The notes: generated by a model not told the origin, from the sequence alone. A stretch of DNA of 15,510 bases from an uncultured Lachnospiraceae bacterium (GCA_947628025.1 CANQYH010000039.1:1-15510); one strand, 5' to 3'; numbered from the stretch's first letter, positions 1 to 7,533 are shown. Numbers and translations: made by a program.

Positions 1-240
1 CTGGAGGATTGGTCTGCAAAGGATGGAAAGCAGTATACGCTGCAGAATGTGGCGTATATCGGGGATGATATCCTTGATCTCCAGTGCATGGAGCCGATAA
101 AGGAGCAGGGCGGGCTTACAGCCTGCCCTGCGGATGCGGTAGAGCAGGTGAAAGAAGAAGCGGATTATATTTGCCAGTGTACCGGAGGGAATGGTGCGGT
201 AAGGGAATTGATTGAGCATATTAAGCATTCGAAAGTTTGA
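1..240 (+). CDS. HAD-superfamily phosphatase, KdsC-like, or C-terminal half of a NeuA-type fusion (5' truncated)
   Basis: The reading frame is open from the first base to TGA at 238-240, so this is the last 79 codons of a gene that starts outside the window. The visible part carries the HAD motif IV (YIGDDILDL, from base 55) followed by a GLTACPADA stretch, an ADYIC segment and GGNGAVRELIEHI near the end. This order is typical of KdsC (3-deoxy-octulosonate 8-phosphate phosphatase) and of the phosphatase domain fused to acylneuraminate cytidylyltransferases. Such enzymes dephosphorylate a 2-keto-3-deoxy sugar acid phosphate in the cytoplasm. Because the N-terminal part is missing, a stand-alone phosphatase cannot be told from the end of a bifunctional protein, nor an octulosonate from a nonulosonate substrate. 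The context suggests that the polysaccharide locus continues to the left. Confidence 0.8.
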   Translation: MEDWSAKDGKQYTLQNVAYIGDDILDLQCMEPIKEQGGLTACPADAVEQVKEEADYICQCTGGNGAVRELIEHIKHSKV

Positions 241-299
241 AAACAAGTTGACCTAGAGAGCTGGGACACGGAAAAATAAGAGTTTTTTAGGACAGATAT

Positions 300-305
300 T
301 ATAAT
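300..305 (+). promoter_or_regulatory. Possible -10 element (TATAAT) upstream of the polysaccharide run
   Basis: A perfect TATAAT lies 33 bases before the ATG at 338, in the AT-rich 97-base gap after the HAD gene. No good -35 hexamer sits 16-18 bases upstream (277-282 reads TAAGAG). A TTGACC at 248-253 is too far away to pair with it. The gap also holds a weak AGGAA ribosome binding site around 323-327. A promoter here would let the genes from 338 onward be transcribed separately from the upstream HAD gene, but the evidence is only one matching hexamer. Confidence 0.3.
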
Positions 306-337
306 ATGAGATAAATTAATCAAGGAATCATTCAATA

Positions 338-1735
338 ATGAATAAACAAGAAAATAACGGCCAGTTCGAGCAGTACAAGCGGATCGTGAAATTTCTCGGT
401 TCCGCCACCGCTGTGGCGTTGGAACTGGCCATTTTTTATTATGTATGGATAAATTATTATAACATAAATCAGTCGATTTTCTGGAGACGGGGTAACTGGC
501 TGACGGCCGGGGAGTATCTGGTGCTTCTGCTGTTTTTCCATCAGATGTACGGCGGGCTGAAAGTGGGGATCTACCGGTATTGGACGCTGGTCTATTCCCA
601 TATGATCTCGTTGGTCTGGGTCAATGCCTTTTTTTATGTCCAGGTCGTTCTGTTCGATAAGAAGATCCATAACCCTGCGGCCCTGATCATCATGACGGCT
701 GCGGAGTTTTTTCTTGTCATGGCGTGGGCGTATACCTTTAAGAAAGCGTATCTGTTCCTTTTTCCTAGGAAGAGGCTGCTCCTTGTATATGGGGACCGTC
801 CGATGTCCCATTTGATGAACCGGATCGGCACAAGGGAGGACAAGTATGAGGTCGCGGAACGGATATCCATGGAAGAGGGCATGCCGCGGATTATGGAACG
901 GGCGGCGCAGTATGACGGGATCATTATTGGAGATATCCCGTCTCAATTCAGGAACCGGTTGGAAAAAATGTGTTTTGCGGAAAATATCCGCAGTTACACG
1001 GTTCCGAAGATCAGCGATATCCTGCTTCGCAGTTCTACGGAGCTGGATATTTTTGATTCTCCCCTGTATTTGTCCAGAAATTACGATGGCCTGGCATGGG
1101 ACCAGTTGTTTTTTAAGCGCCTGGAAGATATCGTTATCACAGCGCTGCTCCTTGTTGTGACGAGCCCGCTGTTTCTGGTGATCGGGCTCGCGGTCAAATG
1201 TACGGACGGGGGGCCTGTGTTTTATACCCAGGGCCGTCTGACCAGGGGCGGGAAAGTTTTTAATATTTATAAATTCCGTACCATGGTAGTAGATGCGGAG
1301 AAGCGGACCGGGCCTGTTAAGGCCGGGGAGAAAGATCCCAGGGTATTGCCGGTGGGGCGCTTTTTACGTGCTACCCGCCTGGATGAGCTGCCGCAGCTGC
1401 TCAACATCCTGAAAGGCGATATGAGCCTGGTGGGCCCCAGGCCGGAGCGGCCGGAACTGGCCCGCATCATTACAAAGAATATCCCGGAGTTTGAATACCG
1501 GCTGAAAGTGAAAGCCGGATTGACCGGTTATGCGCAGGTCCATGGAAGGTATTGCACGACCAGTTATGATAAGCTGAAATTGGATCTGATCTATATTCGT
1601 AATTATTCATTCTTTTTGGATCTTAAACTGATCTTTATGACGCCGAAGATCCTGTTTATGAAAGAGTCGACAGACGGTTTTGAAAATGGGATCTGGGAAG
1701 ATCCGGCGTTAAATGATAAAGAGAAAGAACATTGA
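338..1735 (+). CDS. Polyprenyl-phosphate sugar-1-phosphate transferase (initiating glycosyltransferase, WbaP/WcaJ-like)
   Basis: This 465-residue membrane enzyme starts the glycan by moving a hexose-1-phosphate from a UDP-sugar to undecaprenyl phosphate at the inner leaflet. About four N-terminal membrane segments (roughly residues 17-40, 57-75, 84-106, 113-138) are followed by a soluble Rossmann-like middle part (about 145-255). A further hydrophobic segment (about 262-286) leads into the catalytic bacterial sugar transferase domain. Hallmarks of that domain are GGPVFYTQ, YKFRTM, LDELPQLLNILKGDMSLVGPRP (Asp349-Glu350, Pro367-Arg368-Pro369) and KAGLTGYAQVHGRY. The length matches the polyisoprenyl-phosphate hexose-1-phosphate transferase family. 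The sugar cannot be read from sequence; glucose, galactose and GlcNAc-type substrates all occur in the family. The start is ATG 338 with a modest AGGAA about 10 bases upstream. The stop overlaps the reading frame of the mutase gene that follows. Confidence 0.95.
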   Translation: MNKQENNGQFEQYKRIVKFLGSATAVALELAIFYYVWINYYNINQSIFWRRGNWLTAGEYLVLLLFFHQMYGGLKVGIYRYWTLVYSHMISLVWVNAFFYVQVVLFDKKIHNPAALIIMTAAEFFLVMAWAYTFKKAYLFLFPRKRLLLVYGDRPMSHLMNRIGTREDKYEVAERISMEEGMPRIMERAAQYDGIIIGDIPSQFRNRLEKMCFAENIRSYTVPKISDILLRSSTELDIFDSPLYLSRNYDGLAWDQLFFKRLEDIVITALLLVVTSPLFLVIGLAVKCTDGGPVFYTQGRLTRGGKVFNIYKFRTMVVDAEKRTGPVKAGEKDPRVLPVGRFLRATRLDELPQLLNILKGDMSLVGPRPERPELARIITKNIPEFEYRLKVKAGLTGYAQVHGRYCTTSYDKLKLDLIYIRNYSFFLDLKLIFMTPKILFMKESTDGFENGIWEDPALNDKEKEH

Positions 1736-1736
1736 C

Positions 1737-1742
1737 AGGAGG
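1737..1742 (+). promoter_or_regulatory. AGGAGG ribosome binding site deciding the glf start
   Basis: A full AGGAGG directly follows the stop codon of the preceding gene. It lies downstream of the TTG at 1732, the first start codon of the frame, so it cannot serve that codon. It does serve GTG 1756 with a spacing of 13 bases, which is long but workable. Confidence 0.6.
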
Positions 1743-1755
1743 CGCGGCGTCTGTC

Positions 1756-2826
1756 GTGGGGAATTATGTGGTAGTTGGCGCGGGTATTGCCGGCGCGGTG
1801 ATAGCGAGGAGACTGGCTGAGGAGAAAAACGGTCGTGTGTGGATAGTAGAGAAACGCAGTCATATTGGGGGATATTGCTATGACGAGCGCAGCGAGGATG
1901 GTATTCTGATCCATCGGTATGGCCCGCATATTTTCAGGACAGATTCCGCGAAAGTGTGGTCGTTTCTTTCCTGTTTTACACAGTGGCATGATTACCAGCA
2001 TAAGGTCCTGACGAACGTTAATGGGATGAACCTGCCTATGCCTATCAACCTTGATACGGTGAACGGTTATCTGGGGAGCCATTATACTTCGGAAAATGTG
2101 ATGGAGTACTTTGAACGGCGCCGTACCCACCCGGAGCAGATCAGGAGTGTAAAAGACGTGGTAGAGAGCCAGATCGGACCGGAGTTCTACCATGCTTTTT
2201 TTGAGAAGTATACGGAAAAGCAATGGGGAATGCCCTGCGACGCGCTGCCGCCTGAGATTGTTGCCAGGATCCCGATCAGGACGAACCGCGACGACCGGTA
2301 TTTTACGCATCGCTACCAGGCTCTTCCCAAAGACGGATATACCCGGATGATTGCCAATATACTGTCCCATCCCGATATCCACGTCCTGCTGAATACGGAT
2401 TATGAAGCGGTCCGGAGGGCCGTCTCGCCTGACCATACGTATTACAGCGGTCCTATCGATGAGTATTATGATTATCGTTATGGGAAGCTGCCCTACCGCA
2501 GTGTTTCTTTTCAGTTTGAAACGCTGCCGATAAATCGGTATCAGCCGGCGGCGGTCGTGAATTATCCCAATAACTACGATTACACACGGATTACGGAATT
2601 TAAACATTTTTATGGGAGAATGGTTTCCGGAACTGTGATTGCCAAAGAATTTTCACATGCGGGAGGCGATCCTGCTTATCCGATTCCTACGAAAGAGAAT
2701 CTTGCGCTTTATGAAAAATACGCGGCCATTCCGAACTCATCCGTGACATTTATCGGCCGGCTCGGGGCGTATTCCTATTACAGTATGGATCAGATCGTAG
2801 AAAAGATATTGGATATGGAGATATAA
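1756..2826 (+). CDS. glf: UDP-galactopyranose mutase
   Basis: This FAD enzyme interconverts UDP-galactopyranose and UDP-galactofuranose, supplying the activated furanose sugar in the cytoplasm. The N-terminus has the dinucleotide-binding fingerprint VVVGAGIAGAVIARRL, then the family signatures HIGGYCYDE and HRYGPHIFRT. Further on are KQWGMPCDALPPEI, RIPIRTNRDDRYF, LPKDGYTRM, RITEFKHFYG and the C-terminal SYYSMDQIVEKIL, all in the order of known mutases. I chose GTG 1756 (Met-Gly-Asn-Tyr-Val..., 356 residues) because family members begin only a few residues before the FAD motif and AGGAGG lies at 1737-1742. The upstream TTG 1732 would add eight residues with no ribosome site. The gene overlaps or abuts its upstream neighbour, so the two are co-transcribed. 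Its presence next to a GlfT2-like transferase argues strongly that the glycan contains galactofuranose. Confidence 0.97.
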   Translation: MGNYVVVGAGIAGAVIARRLAEEKNGRVWIVEKRSHIGGYCYDERSEDGILIHRYGPHIFRTDSAKVWSFLSCFTQWHDYQHKVLTNVNGMNLPMPINLDTVNGYLGSHYTSENVMEYFERRRTHPEQIRSVKDVVESQIGPEFYHAFFEKYTEKQWGMPCDALPPEIVARIPIRTNRDDRYFTHRYQALPKDGYTRMIANILSHPDIHVLLNTDYEAVRRAVSPDHTYYSGPIDEYYDYRYGKLPYRSVSFQFETLPINRYQPAAVVNYPNNYDYTRITEFKHFYGRMVSGTVIAKEFSHAGGDPAYPIPTKENLALYEKYAAIPNSSVTFIGRLGAYSYYSMDQIVEKILDMEI

Positions 2827-2847
2827 AGTGCCGGGGGGCATTTTTAG

Positions 2848-2869
2848 GCTGGGCTTGGGAACGCCCGGC
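2848..2869 (+). other. Stem-loop between glf and the first GT2 gene
   Basis: GCTGGGC (2848-2854) can pair with GCCCGGC (2863-2869), with one G-T wobble, around an eight-base loop. The right arm can instead pair as CCCGGCA (2864-2870) with TGCCGGG (2829-2835), so two exclusive structures exist. There is no T-run after it, so it is not a standard intrinsic terminator. It sits just before the ribosome site of the next gene and might tune its translation or stabilise the message. Confidence 0.35.
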
Positions 2870-2894
2870 ATTAAGAGAATAAGGGATGAAGTCT

Positions 2895-3881
2895 ATGGGG
2901 AAGCTGCTGACGGTAGTCGTGCCGGTGTACAACGTCGAAAACTATATTGAAACATGCCTGGATTCGTTTGTTGTTCCGGAGATCATGGAATTTTTGGAGG
3001 TTCTTATCGTCAATGACGGGACGCCTGACGGTTCCCGCGGGAAAGCGGCTGTTTATGAAAGCAGATATCCGCAGGTATTCCGGATTCTGGATAAAGAAAA
3101 CGGCGGGCACGGATCCGCTATTAACAGGGGGATCGAAGAAGCGTCCGGTGTCTACTTTAAGGTGGTGGACGGAGATGATTGGGTAGCCAGGGAGGGGCTG
3201 GTCCATTTAATAGATTATTTGAAAGAAAGTACTGCGGACATGGTCCTGACCAATTATTACTGGGTAGACGACGCTACGGGACGGCGGTCGAAAGAGGTTG
3301 ATGAGATCTGTCCGGGAATTGCGTACAGGGTTCCCTATTCCTTTGGAGAAGTATCGGATAAGATTTTTATGAAAATGCCGGCAGTCTCGTTTCGTACAGA
3401 GATATTGAGGCAGCAGCAAGAACGGTTGGATGAACATTGCTCTTATGTCGATATCGAGTATATCTTGTTCCCCCTGCCTTATGTAAAAACAGTGGCCGCT
3501 CTGCCGGATTTTCTTTATCAATACCGGCTTGGTATACCGGGGCAGAGCATGAATCCGGAAAACATGAGGAAACGCTGCCAGCAGCATGAAAAAGTGTTAT
3601 TTCGTTTACTGAAGTTTTATCGCAGGATAGAGGGGCAGACCTGCGAGGCCGCGGTCTGCAATATGATCGGGCGGATGGTGGCCAGCCAGTATAAGATCTA
3701 TCTGAGCTTCCCTAAGAGCCATAGAAAGGATATGCTGCGGCTGGAGAAGACACTGAAAAAGGAATATCCGGAGATTTATCAGGCGGTCCGCAGGCCGTCT
3801 GTTTTGTTATTGAGATGGAGCCGCTATCTCCTGTATCCCGCTGCATCTCTGGCGCTGCGTGTCAGTCAGCGCAGGAAATAA
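2895..3881 (+). CDS. Family-2 glycosyltransferase (GT-A fold), paralogue of the gene at 4812
   Basis: This cytoplasmic GT2 enzyme of about 328 residues transfers a nucleotide-activated sugar to the growing lipid-linked glycan. It begins with the GT2 core VVVPVYNVENYIETCLDSF, then VLIVNDGTPDGS, KENGGHGSAINRG and the metal-binding VDGDDW (Asp92, Asp94, Asp95). The C-terminal third is basic and helical with no clear membrane span. ATG 2895 is preferred over ATG 2886, because the AAGGG at 2881-2885 gives nine-base spacing to 2895 but touches 2886; the difference is three residues. It shares the whole domain plan with the enzyme at 4812, including KENGGHGSAIN, TYFKV/VYFKV and VDGDDW/IDADDW, so the two probably arose by duplication. 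Donor and acceptor sugars cannot be deduced. Confidence 0.9.
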   Translation: MGKLLTVVVPVYNVENYIETCLDSFVVPEIMEFLEVLIVNDGTPDGSRGKAAVYESRYPQVFRILDKENGGHGSAINRGIEEASGVYFKVVDGDDWVAREGLVHLIDYLKESTADMVLTNYYWVDDATGRRSKEVDEICPGIAYRVPYSFGEVSDKIFMKMPAVSFRTEILRQQQERLDEHCSYVDIEYILFPLPYVKTVAALPDFLYQYRLGIPGQSMNPENMRKRCQQHEKVLFRLLKFYRRIEGQTCEAAVCNMIGRMVASQYKIYLSFPKSHRKDMLRLEKTLKKEYPEIYQAVRRPSVLLLRWSRYLLYPAASLALRVSQRRK

Positions 3882-3951
3882 AGATATGCAGTTTTTTGTC
3901 GGCGTTTGTAGCGGAGCGGCAGTTTGGCGGAAATGAAAAGGAATGAACGGA

Positions 3952-4815
3952 ATGATAACAGAAGATAACCGTCTATCAGAGAACGACCGGCTTTATTCCG
4001 TGCTGATGGCGGTATATGCGAGGGAGCAGCCGGAGAATCTGAGGCTTGCGATCCAAAGTATGCTGGATCAGACGGTCGCGCCGAAAGATTTTGTGATCGT
4101 CTGCGACGGTCCGCTGACGCAGGAATTGGAAGACGTAATTGCTGAGTTTGCGGGCATTTATCCGGAAGTGTTTCAGATCGTACGTCTGGAAAGAAATCAG
4201 GGGCTGGGAAATGCGCTGAACGCAGGTCTGGAATCCTGCCGGTACGATCGGATCGCCAGAATGGACAGCGATGATATCTCGCTTCCGTACCGGTGTGAGT
4301 GCCAGCTGGAAATGTTCCTAAAAGATCCCCGTCTGGCGCTGTGCAGCGGCGATATCGCGGAATTTGGTTCGGAGCCCGATGATATCGGGGGGATCCGGTA
4401 TGTGCCGAAAACCCATAAGGAGATCCTGAAGTACGCCAAAAAGCGGAACCCGATCAATCATATGGCCGCGATGTATAAGAAATCCGCAGTGATGGCCGCG
4501 GGGGGATATATAGAAATAAAAATGGCGGAGGATTACTATCTGTGGGTCCGTATGCTGCAGAAAGGTTACCAGGCGGCCAACGCGGACAGGATCCTCGTGA
4601 AAGTAAGAGCCGGAGACAGCCTGTATGCCCGCAGGGGCGGGCTGGAATACATCAGGAGCGTATGCCGGCTACAGAAAGCGTTTCTGGCGTCGCGTTTTAT
4701 CACATATCCGGAATATGTGCGGAACTGTGCGGAACGCATCTTTGTTGGAATGATGCCGTCCCGGATCAGGAAAGGACTTTATCAGAAGTACCTCAGGAGG
4801 AAAGCAGATCGATGA
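3952..4815 (+). CDS. Family-2 glycosyltransferase, AmsE/WcaA-like
   Basis: This is a predicted cytoplasmic GT2 enzyme of 287 residues. It shows the N-terminal core YSVLMAVYAREQPENLRLAI, the VIVCDGPLT strand, NQGLGNALNAGL, the metal-binding MDSDD (Asp105, Asp107, Asp108) and the later MAEDYYLWVRMLQKG segment with the likely catalytic ED pair. These fit amylovoran/colanic-acid-type transferases of the family and differ clearly from the two paralogues on either side. The start is ATG 3952, where AAAAGGA (3936-3942) is well spaced; ATG 3943 would add three residues but almost touches that site. The stop codon overlaps the next gene's ATG in an ATGA, which indicates translational coupling. The sugar specificity is unknown. 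Confidence 0.9.
   Translation: MITEDNRLSENDRLYSVLMAVYAREQPENLRLAIQSMLDQTVAPKDFVIVCDGPLTQELEDVIAEFAGIYPEVFQIVRLERNQGLGNALNAGLESCRYDRIARMDSDDISLPYRCECQLEMFLKDPRLALCSGDIAEFGSEPDDIGGIRYVPKTHKEILKYAKKRNPINHMAAMYKKSAVMAAGGYIEIKMAEDYYLWVRMLQKGYQAANADRILVKVRAGDSLYARRGGLEYIRSVCRLQKAFLASRFITYPEYVRNCAERIFVGMMPSRIRKGLYQKYLRRKADR
4795..4800 (+). promoter_or_regulatory. AGGAGG ribosome binding site for the GT2 at 4812
   Basis: AGGAGG lies inside the end of the upstream gene, 11 bases before ATG 4812. It supports ATG 4812 as the true start rather than a far-upstream start near 4542 in the same frame. Confidence 0.65.
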
Positions 4816-5861
4816 GCAAAGTTATATCCTTTATCATACCGGCCTATAACTCCCGGGACTGCCTGGCGAAGTGCCTGGATTCTTTTCTGGTAAATGGGAA
4901 GCCGCTGCCTGAGACGGAGGTGATCGTCATAAACGACGGTTCTACCGATGGAACGGAAACGGTAGCCGGAAGATATGCGGACCGGTTTCCGGACGTTTAC
5001 CGGGTCGTCAGTAAAGAAAACGGGGGACACGGATCAGCGATCAACACAGGAAGCCGGATGGCGGAAGGAACTTATTTTAAGGTCATTGACGCGGACGACT
5101 GGATCGTCAGTGAAAACCTGCCGGTATTTGTGGAAAATTTGCGGACGTGCAGTGCGGATGTGGTCCTGACGCCGTTCCACCAGATTGATATCCGGACAGG
5201 GGAACGGAGCGCCTGGAAGATGTACTGTGAGGGGTACGGGCGCATCGTTACGATGGAAGATGTGGTGAAGAACTGGAAAGAATATGACCGCTGCGCGTCC
5301 TTTCACGGGATCACATACCGGACGCAGTTCTATAACCGGAACCGGCATGAGCTTCCGGAAAAGATCTTTTATGAGGACCAGGAATACGCCACGATACCAG
5401 GCTGCCTGGCGGGCTCGATCTGTCCGTTGGACATATATCTTTACCAGTATTCGGTAGGGAACAGCGCGCAGAGCGTGGCGGCTGAGAACCGCCTGGCACG
5501 GCAGTCCCATGAGCGGCGCGTTACGGCGGATATCCTGCGGTACGCCGGAGAACATAGAGATCTGGATACCGCCGCGGGGCAGTATCTGGAGAAGAGGGCA
5601 GAGGCCCAGATCGTGAGTCATTACGCGCTCCTCTTTCTGATCGAGCCGGACAGGCGCAGGGGCCGTGAGACTGCGGAGCGTTATCATGGAATGATACGGA
5701 AGATGAATCCGGGGCTGTGCAGGCAAACGGAGCGGAAATACAGGGTTTTCCTGCTGATGAACCGGCTCCATATACCGTACCGGCTTTTCCGGGCCATGCT
5801 GCATACCAGGATCTACAGTATCGTCAGGAAGAGCCACCGCATTGAAAAGGAAACCGTATGA
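4812..5861 (+). CDS. Family-2 glycosyltransferase (GT-A fold), paralogue of the gene at 2895
   Basis: This 349-residue GT2 enzyme begins with MSKVISFIIPAYNSRDCLAK, followed by VIVINDGSTDGT, KENGGHGSAINTG and the metal-binding IDADDW (Asp93, Asp95, Asp96). A downstream FYEDQEY segment could supply the catalytic acid. The reading frame stays open upstream to about 4542. That extension lacks GT character and overlaps the preceding gene entirely, so the start is ATG 4812, coupled to the previous stop (ATGA). The enzyme closely parallels the GT2 at 2895 in motif order and spacing. It would act on the cytoplasmic face of the membrane, adding one sugar of the adaptor or repeat. The C-terminal 60 residues are strongly basic (RKYRVFLLMNRLHIPYRLF), possibly for membrane association. 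Confidence 0.9.
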   Translation: MSKVISFIIPAYNSRDCLAKCLDSFLVNGKPLPETEVIVINDGSTDGTETVAGRYADRFPDVYRVVSKENGGHGSAINTGSRMAEGTYFKVIDADDWIVSENLPVFVENLRTCSADVVLTPFHQIDIRTGERSAWKMYCEGYGRIVTMEDVVKNWKEYDRCASFHGITYRTQFYNRNRHELPEKIFYEDQEYATIPGCLAGSICPLDIYLYQYSVGNSAQSVAAENRLARQSHERRVTADILRYAGEHRDLDTAAGQYLEKRAEAQIVSHYALLFLIEPDRRRGRETAERYHGMIRKMNPGLCRQTERKYRVFLLMNRLHIPYRLFRAMLHTRIYSIVRKSHRIEKETV

Positions 5862-5905
5862 CCGGACTTGTACGGATCAAAAAGCGGACAGATCAACCGA
5901 CATGA
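5858..5905 (+). CDS. Possible 15-codon coupling minicistron before the ABC permease
   Basis: ATG 5858 overlaps the stop of the preceding GT2 (ATGA). It has AAAAGG at 5845-5850 with seven-base spacing, and the frame runs 15 codons (MTGLVRIKKRTDQPT) to TGA 5903-5905. That stop overlaps another ATG at 5902, which is in the permease frame. The two ATGA junctions could pass ribosomes from the glycosyltransferase to the permease. The peptide itself has no recognisable function, and the arrangement could be chance. Confidence 0.3.
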   Translation: MTGLVRIKKRTDQPT

Positions 5906-5925
5906 GAGGAGTAGCGGAAGAAGTC

Positions 5926-6714
5926 ATGTTAAAGATGAAAGCCCGGATCGATATATTCAGGCGTTACCGGCCGCTGTTTGAGCAGCTGGTCATTAAAGAT
6001 ATCAAGCTTAAATACCGGAGAAGTTTTTTAGGCTATCTCTGGAGCATTTTAAACCCGCTGATGATCATGGGGATCATGGTGCTGGTGTTTTCCAATATGT
6101 TCCGGTTCTCGATCGCGAATTACCCGGTATACCTGATCATCGGGCAGACGATCTTCAATTTTGTGTCCGAATCCACCAACCAGGCCATGTGGTCGATCAC
6201 GGGGAATGCGGCGCTGATGAAAAAGACTTATGTGCCGAAGTACATTTTTACCCTGTCGAGGGTCACGAGTTCGTTTGTGAACATGCTGTTTGCGTTATGC
6301 GCTATGGTCATCGTATTCCTGTGCTGCCGGGCCAGGTTCACCTGGAATATGCTTTTCATACCGGTGATCCTGTTTCAGGTCTATTTTTTCACGCTGGGAC
6401 TGGGACTGTTCCTGGCGAGCGGGACGGTATTTTTCAGGGATATTCAGTATATTTACAGCGCATTTCTGACGGCGTGGATGTACGCGACTCCTATTTTTTA
6501 TCCGGTCGACCAGCTGCCGGTCCGTCTGCAGTGGATCATTAAACATTTTAACCCGTTATATGCCTACGTGACTCAGTTCCGGAGGATCGTGCTGGAAGGG
6601 ATGTTTCCGGACCCGCGGCTGATATTCTACGGGTTTGTGATGGCCGTTATCATGCTTTCGGTGGGAAGCGTTACGTTCTTTAAAACGCAGGACCAGTTTA
6701 TCCTGTATATTTAG
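5926..6714 (+). CDS. ABC-2 type polysaccharide exporter permease (Wzm/TagG-like)
   Basis: This is the membrane subunit of an ABC exporter that moves finished lipid-linked polysaccharide across the cytoplasmic membrane. The N-terminus is amphipathic (IDIFRRYRPLFEQLVIKDIK) and leads into the family signature LKYRRSFLGYLWSILNPLMI. About six membrane spans follow, with FFRDIQYIYSAFLTAWMYATPIFYP between the fourth and fifth. This is the TagG/RfbA/Wzm pattern. The start is uncertain. ATG 5926 (262 residues, with GGAAG at 5916-5920) gives the usual family N-terminus; ATG 5902 and TTG 5842 are in frame upstream. The ATPase partner begins about ten bases after the stop. The usual cargo of the family is teichoic acid, O-polysaccharide or a galactan built fully in the cytoplasm. 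Confidence 0.93.
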   Translation: MLKMKARIDIFRRYRPLFEQLVIKDIKLKYRRSFLGYLWSILNPLMIMGIMVLVFSNMFRFSIANYPVYLIIGQTIFNFVSESTNQAMWSITGNAALMKKTYVPKYIFTLSRVTSSFVNMLFALCAMVIVFLCCRARFTWNMLFIPVILFQVYFFTLGLGLFLASGTVFFRDIQYIYSAFLTAWMYATPIFYPVDQLPVRLQWIIKHFNPLYAYVTQFRRIVLEGMFPDPRLIFYGFVMAVIMLSVGSVTFFKTQDQFILYI

Positions 6715-6724
6715 CGAAAAGTGG

Positions 6725-7483
6725 GTGACGATCGTGGACGATGGATATGCGGTGCGCGTGGAACACGCGGTTGTGCGTTTTAACATGGCGTCCGAGCGTA
6801 TTGATAATCTGAAAGAATATTTTGTGAAGCTGATACGCAGGGAGCTGATGTTCAAGGAGTTTCTGGCCTTAAAGGACGTCAGCCTGGAAGTAAAAAAGGG
6901 CGAAGCCTGGGGGATCATCGGAACCAATGGTTCCGGCAAGTCCACGCTCCTTAAACTGATCTGCGGGATCCTGAAGCCTTATAAGGGGAGTGTCCGGATC
7001 AACGGTTCCATAGCTCCGCTGATCGAACTGGGAGCCGGCTTCGACGGGGATCTGACGGCGCGGGAGAACATCTTCCTGAACGGGGCAGTGTTGGGATACG
7101 ACAGGGCGTTCATGCGGGAGCATTTCGGGGAGATCGTCGATTTTGCGGAACTTTGGGATTTCCTGGACATGCCGGTCAAGAATTATTCTTCCGGCATGGC
7201 GGCGCGGCTGGGCTTCGCGATCGCCACGGTGGTGCGCCCGGATATTCTGATCTGCGACGAGGTGCTGGCGGTAGGGGACTTCGCGTTCCAGCAGAAATGT
7301 GAGGGAAGAATGCGGGAGATGAGGGAACGGGGGACGACGCTTTTATATGTTTCCCACTCTATCGATTCCGTCCGGAGCGTCTGCGACCATGCGCTTTGGC
7401 TGGATAAGGGAATTGTCAGGATGGCGGGGGATGTGAACGAAGTGGGGGAAGCGTATATCCGCGGGCTGCAGGAAAAGGGATAA
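6725..7483 (+). CDS. ABC transporter ATP-binding subunit for polysaccharide export (Wzt/TagH-like)
   Basis: This 252-residue ATPase powers the permease encoded just upstream. Walker A is GTNGSGKST (66-74, Lys72), the signature is YSSGM (154-158), Walker B is ILICDE (Asp178-Glu179), and the H-loop is VSHS (His211). The run LGAGFDGDLTARENIFLNG is characteristic of the Wzt/TagH branch. The protein stops soon after the nucleotide-binding domain, so it lacks the C-terminal carbohydrate-binding domain of long Wzt proteins that recognise a capped chain end. No ATG lies near the start. GTG 6725 is taken here; GTG 6734 with a GGTGA just upstream is an alternative. Export is therefore probably not coupled to recognition of a terminal modification by this subunit. 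Confidence 0.95.
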   Translation: MTIVDDGYAVRVEHAVVRFNMASERIDNLKEYFVKLIRRELMFKEFLALKDVSLEVKKGEAWGIIGTNGSGKSTLLKLICGILKPYKGSVRINGSIAPLIELGAGFDGDLTARENIFLNGAVLGYDRAFMREHFGEIVDFAELWDFLDMPVKNYSSGMAARLGFAIATVVRPDILICDEVLAVGDFAFQQKCEGRMREMRERGTTLLYVSHSIDSVRSVCDHALWLDKGIVRMAGDVNEVGEAYIRGLQEKG

Positions 7484-7533
7484 GCCGGGGATGTAAATGA
7501 TACAGATCTTATAACGGAAGGCGGTTGATTAAA

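Noticed and set aside
248..253. TTGACC as a -35 element
   Set aside because: The correctly spaced position after it has no -10 match, and the TATAAT at 300 is 46 bases away.
332..946. 204-codon minus-strand frame opposite the sugar transferase
   Set aside because: Low-complexity His/Pro/Arg-rich translation opposite conserved membrane segments; no initiation signal.
1603..2607. 334-codon open frame on the minus strand opposite the end of the sugar transferase and most of glf
   Set aside because: It lies fully opposite two well-supported genes, has no ribosome site, and its His/Arg/Ile-rich composition is that of a shadow frame.
4542..4811. Upstream extension of the third GT2 frame
   Set aside because: It overlaps the previous gene, has no GT character, and AGGAGG at 4795-4800 points to ATG 4812.
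5034..5837. 267-codon minus-strand open frame opposite the third GT2
   Set aside because: Shadow of a confirmed glycosyltransferase; no domain, no ribosome site, high Pro/Arg content.
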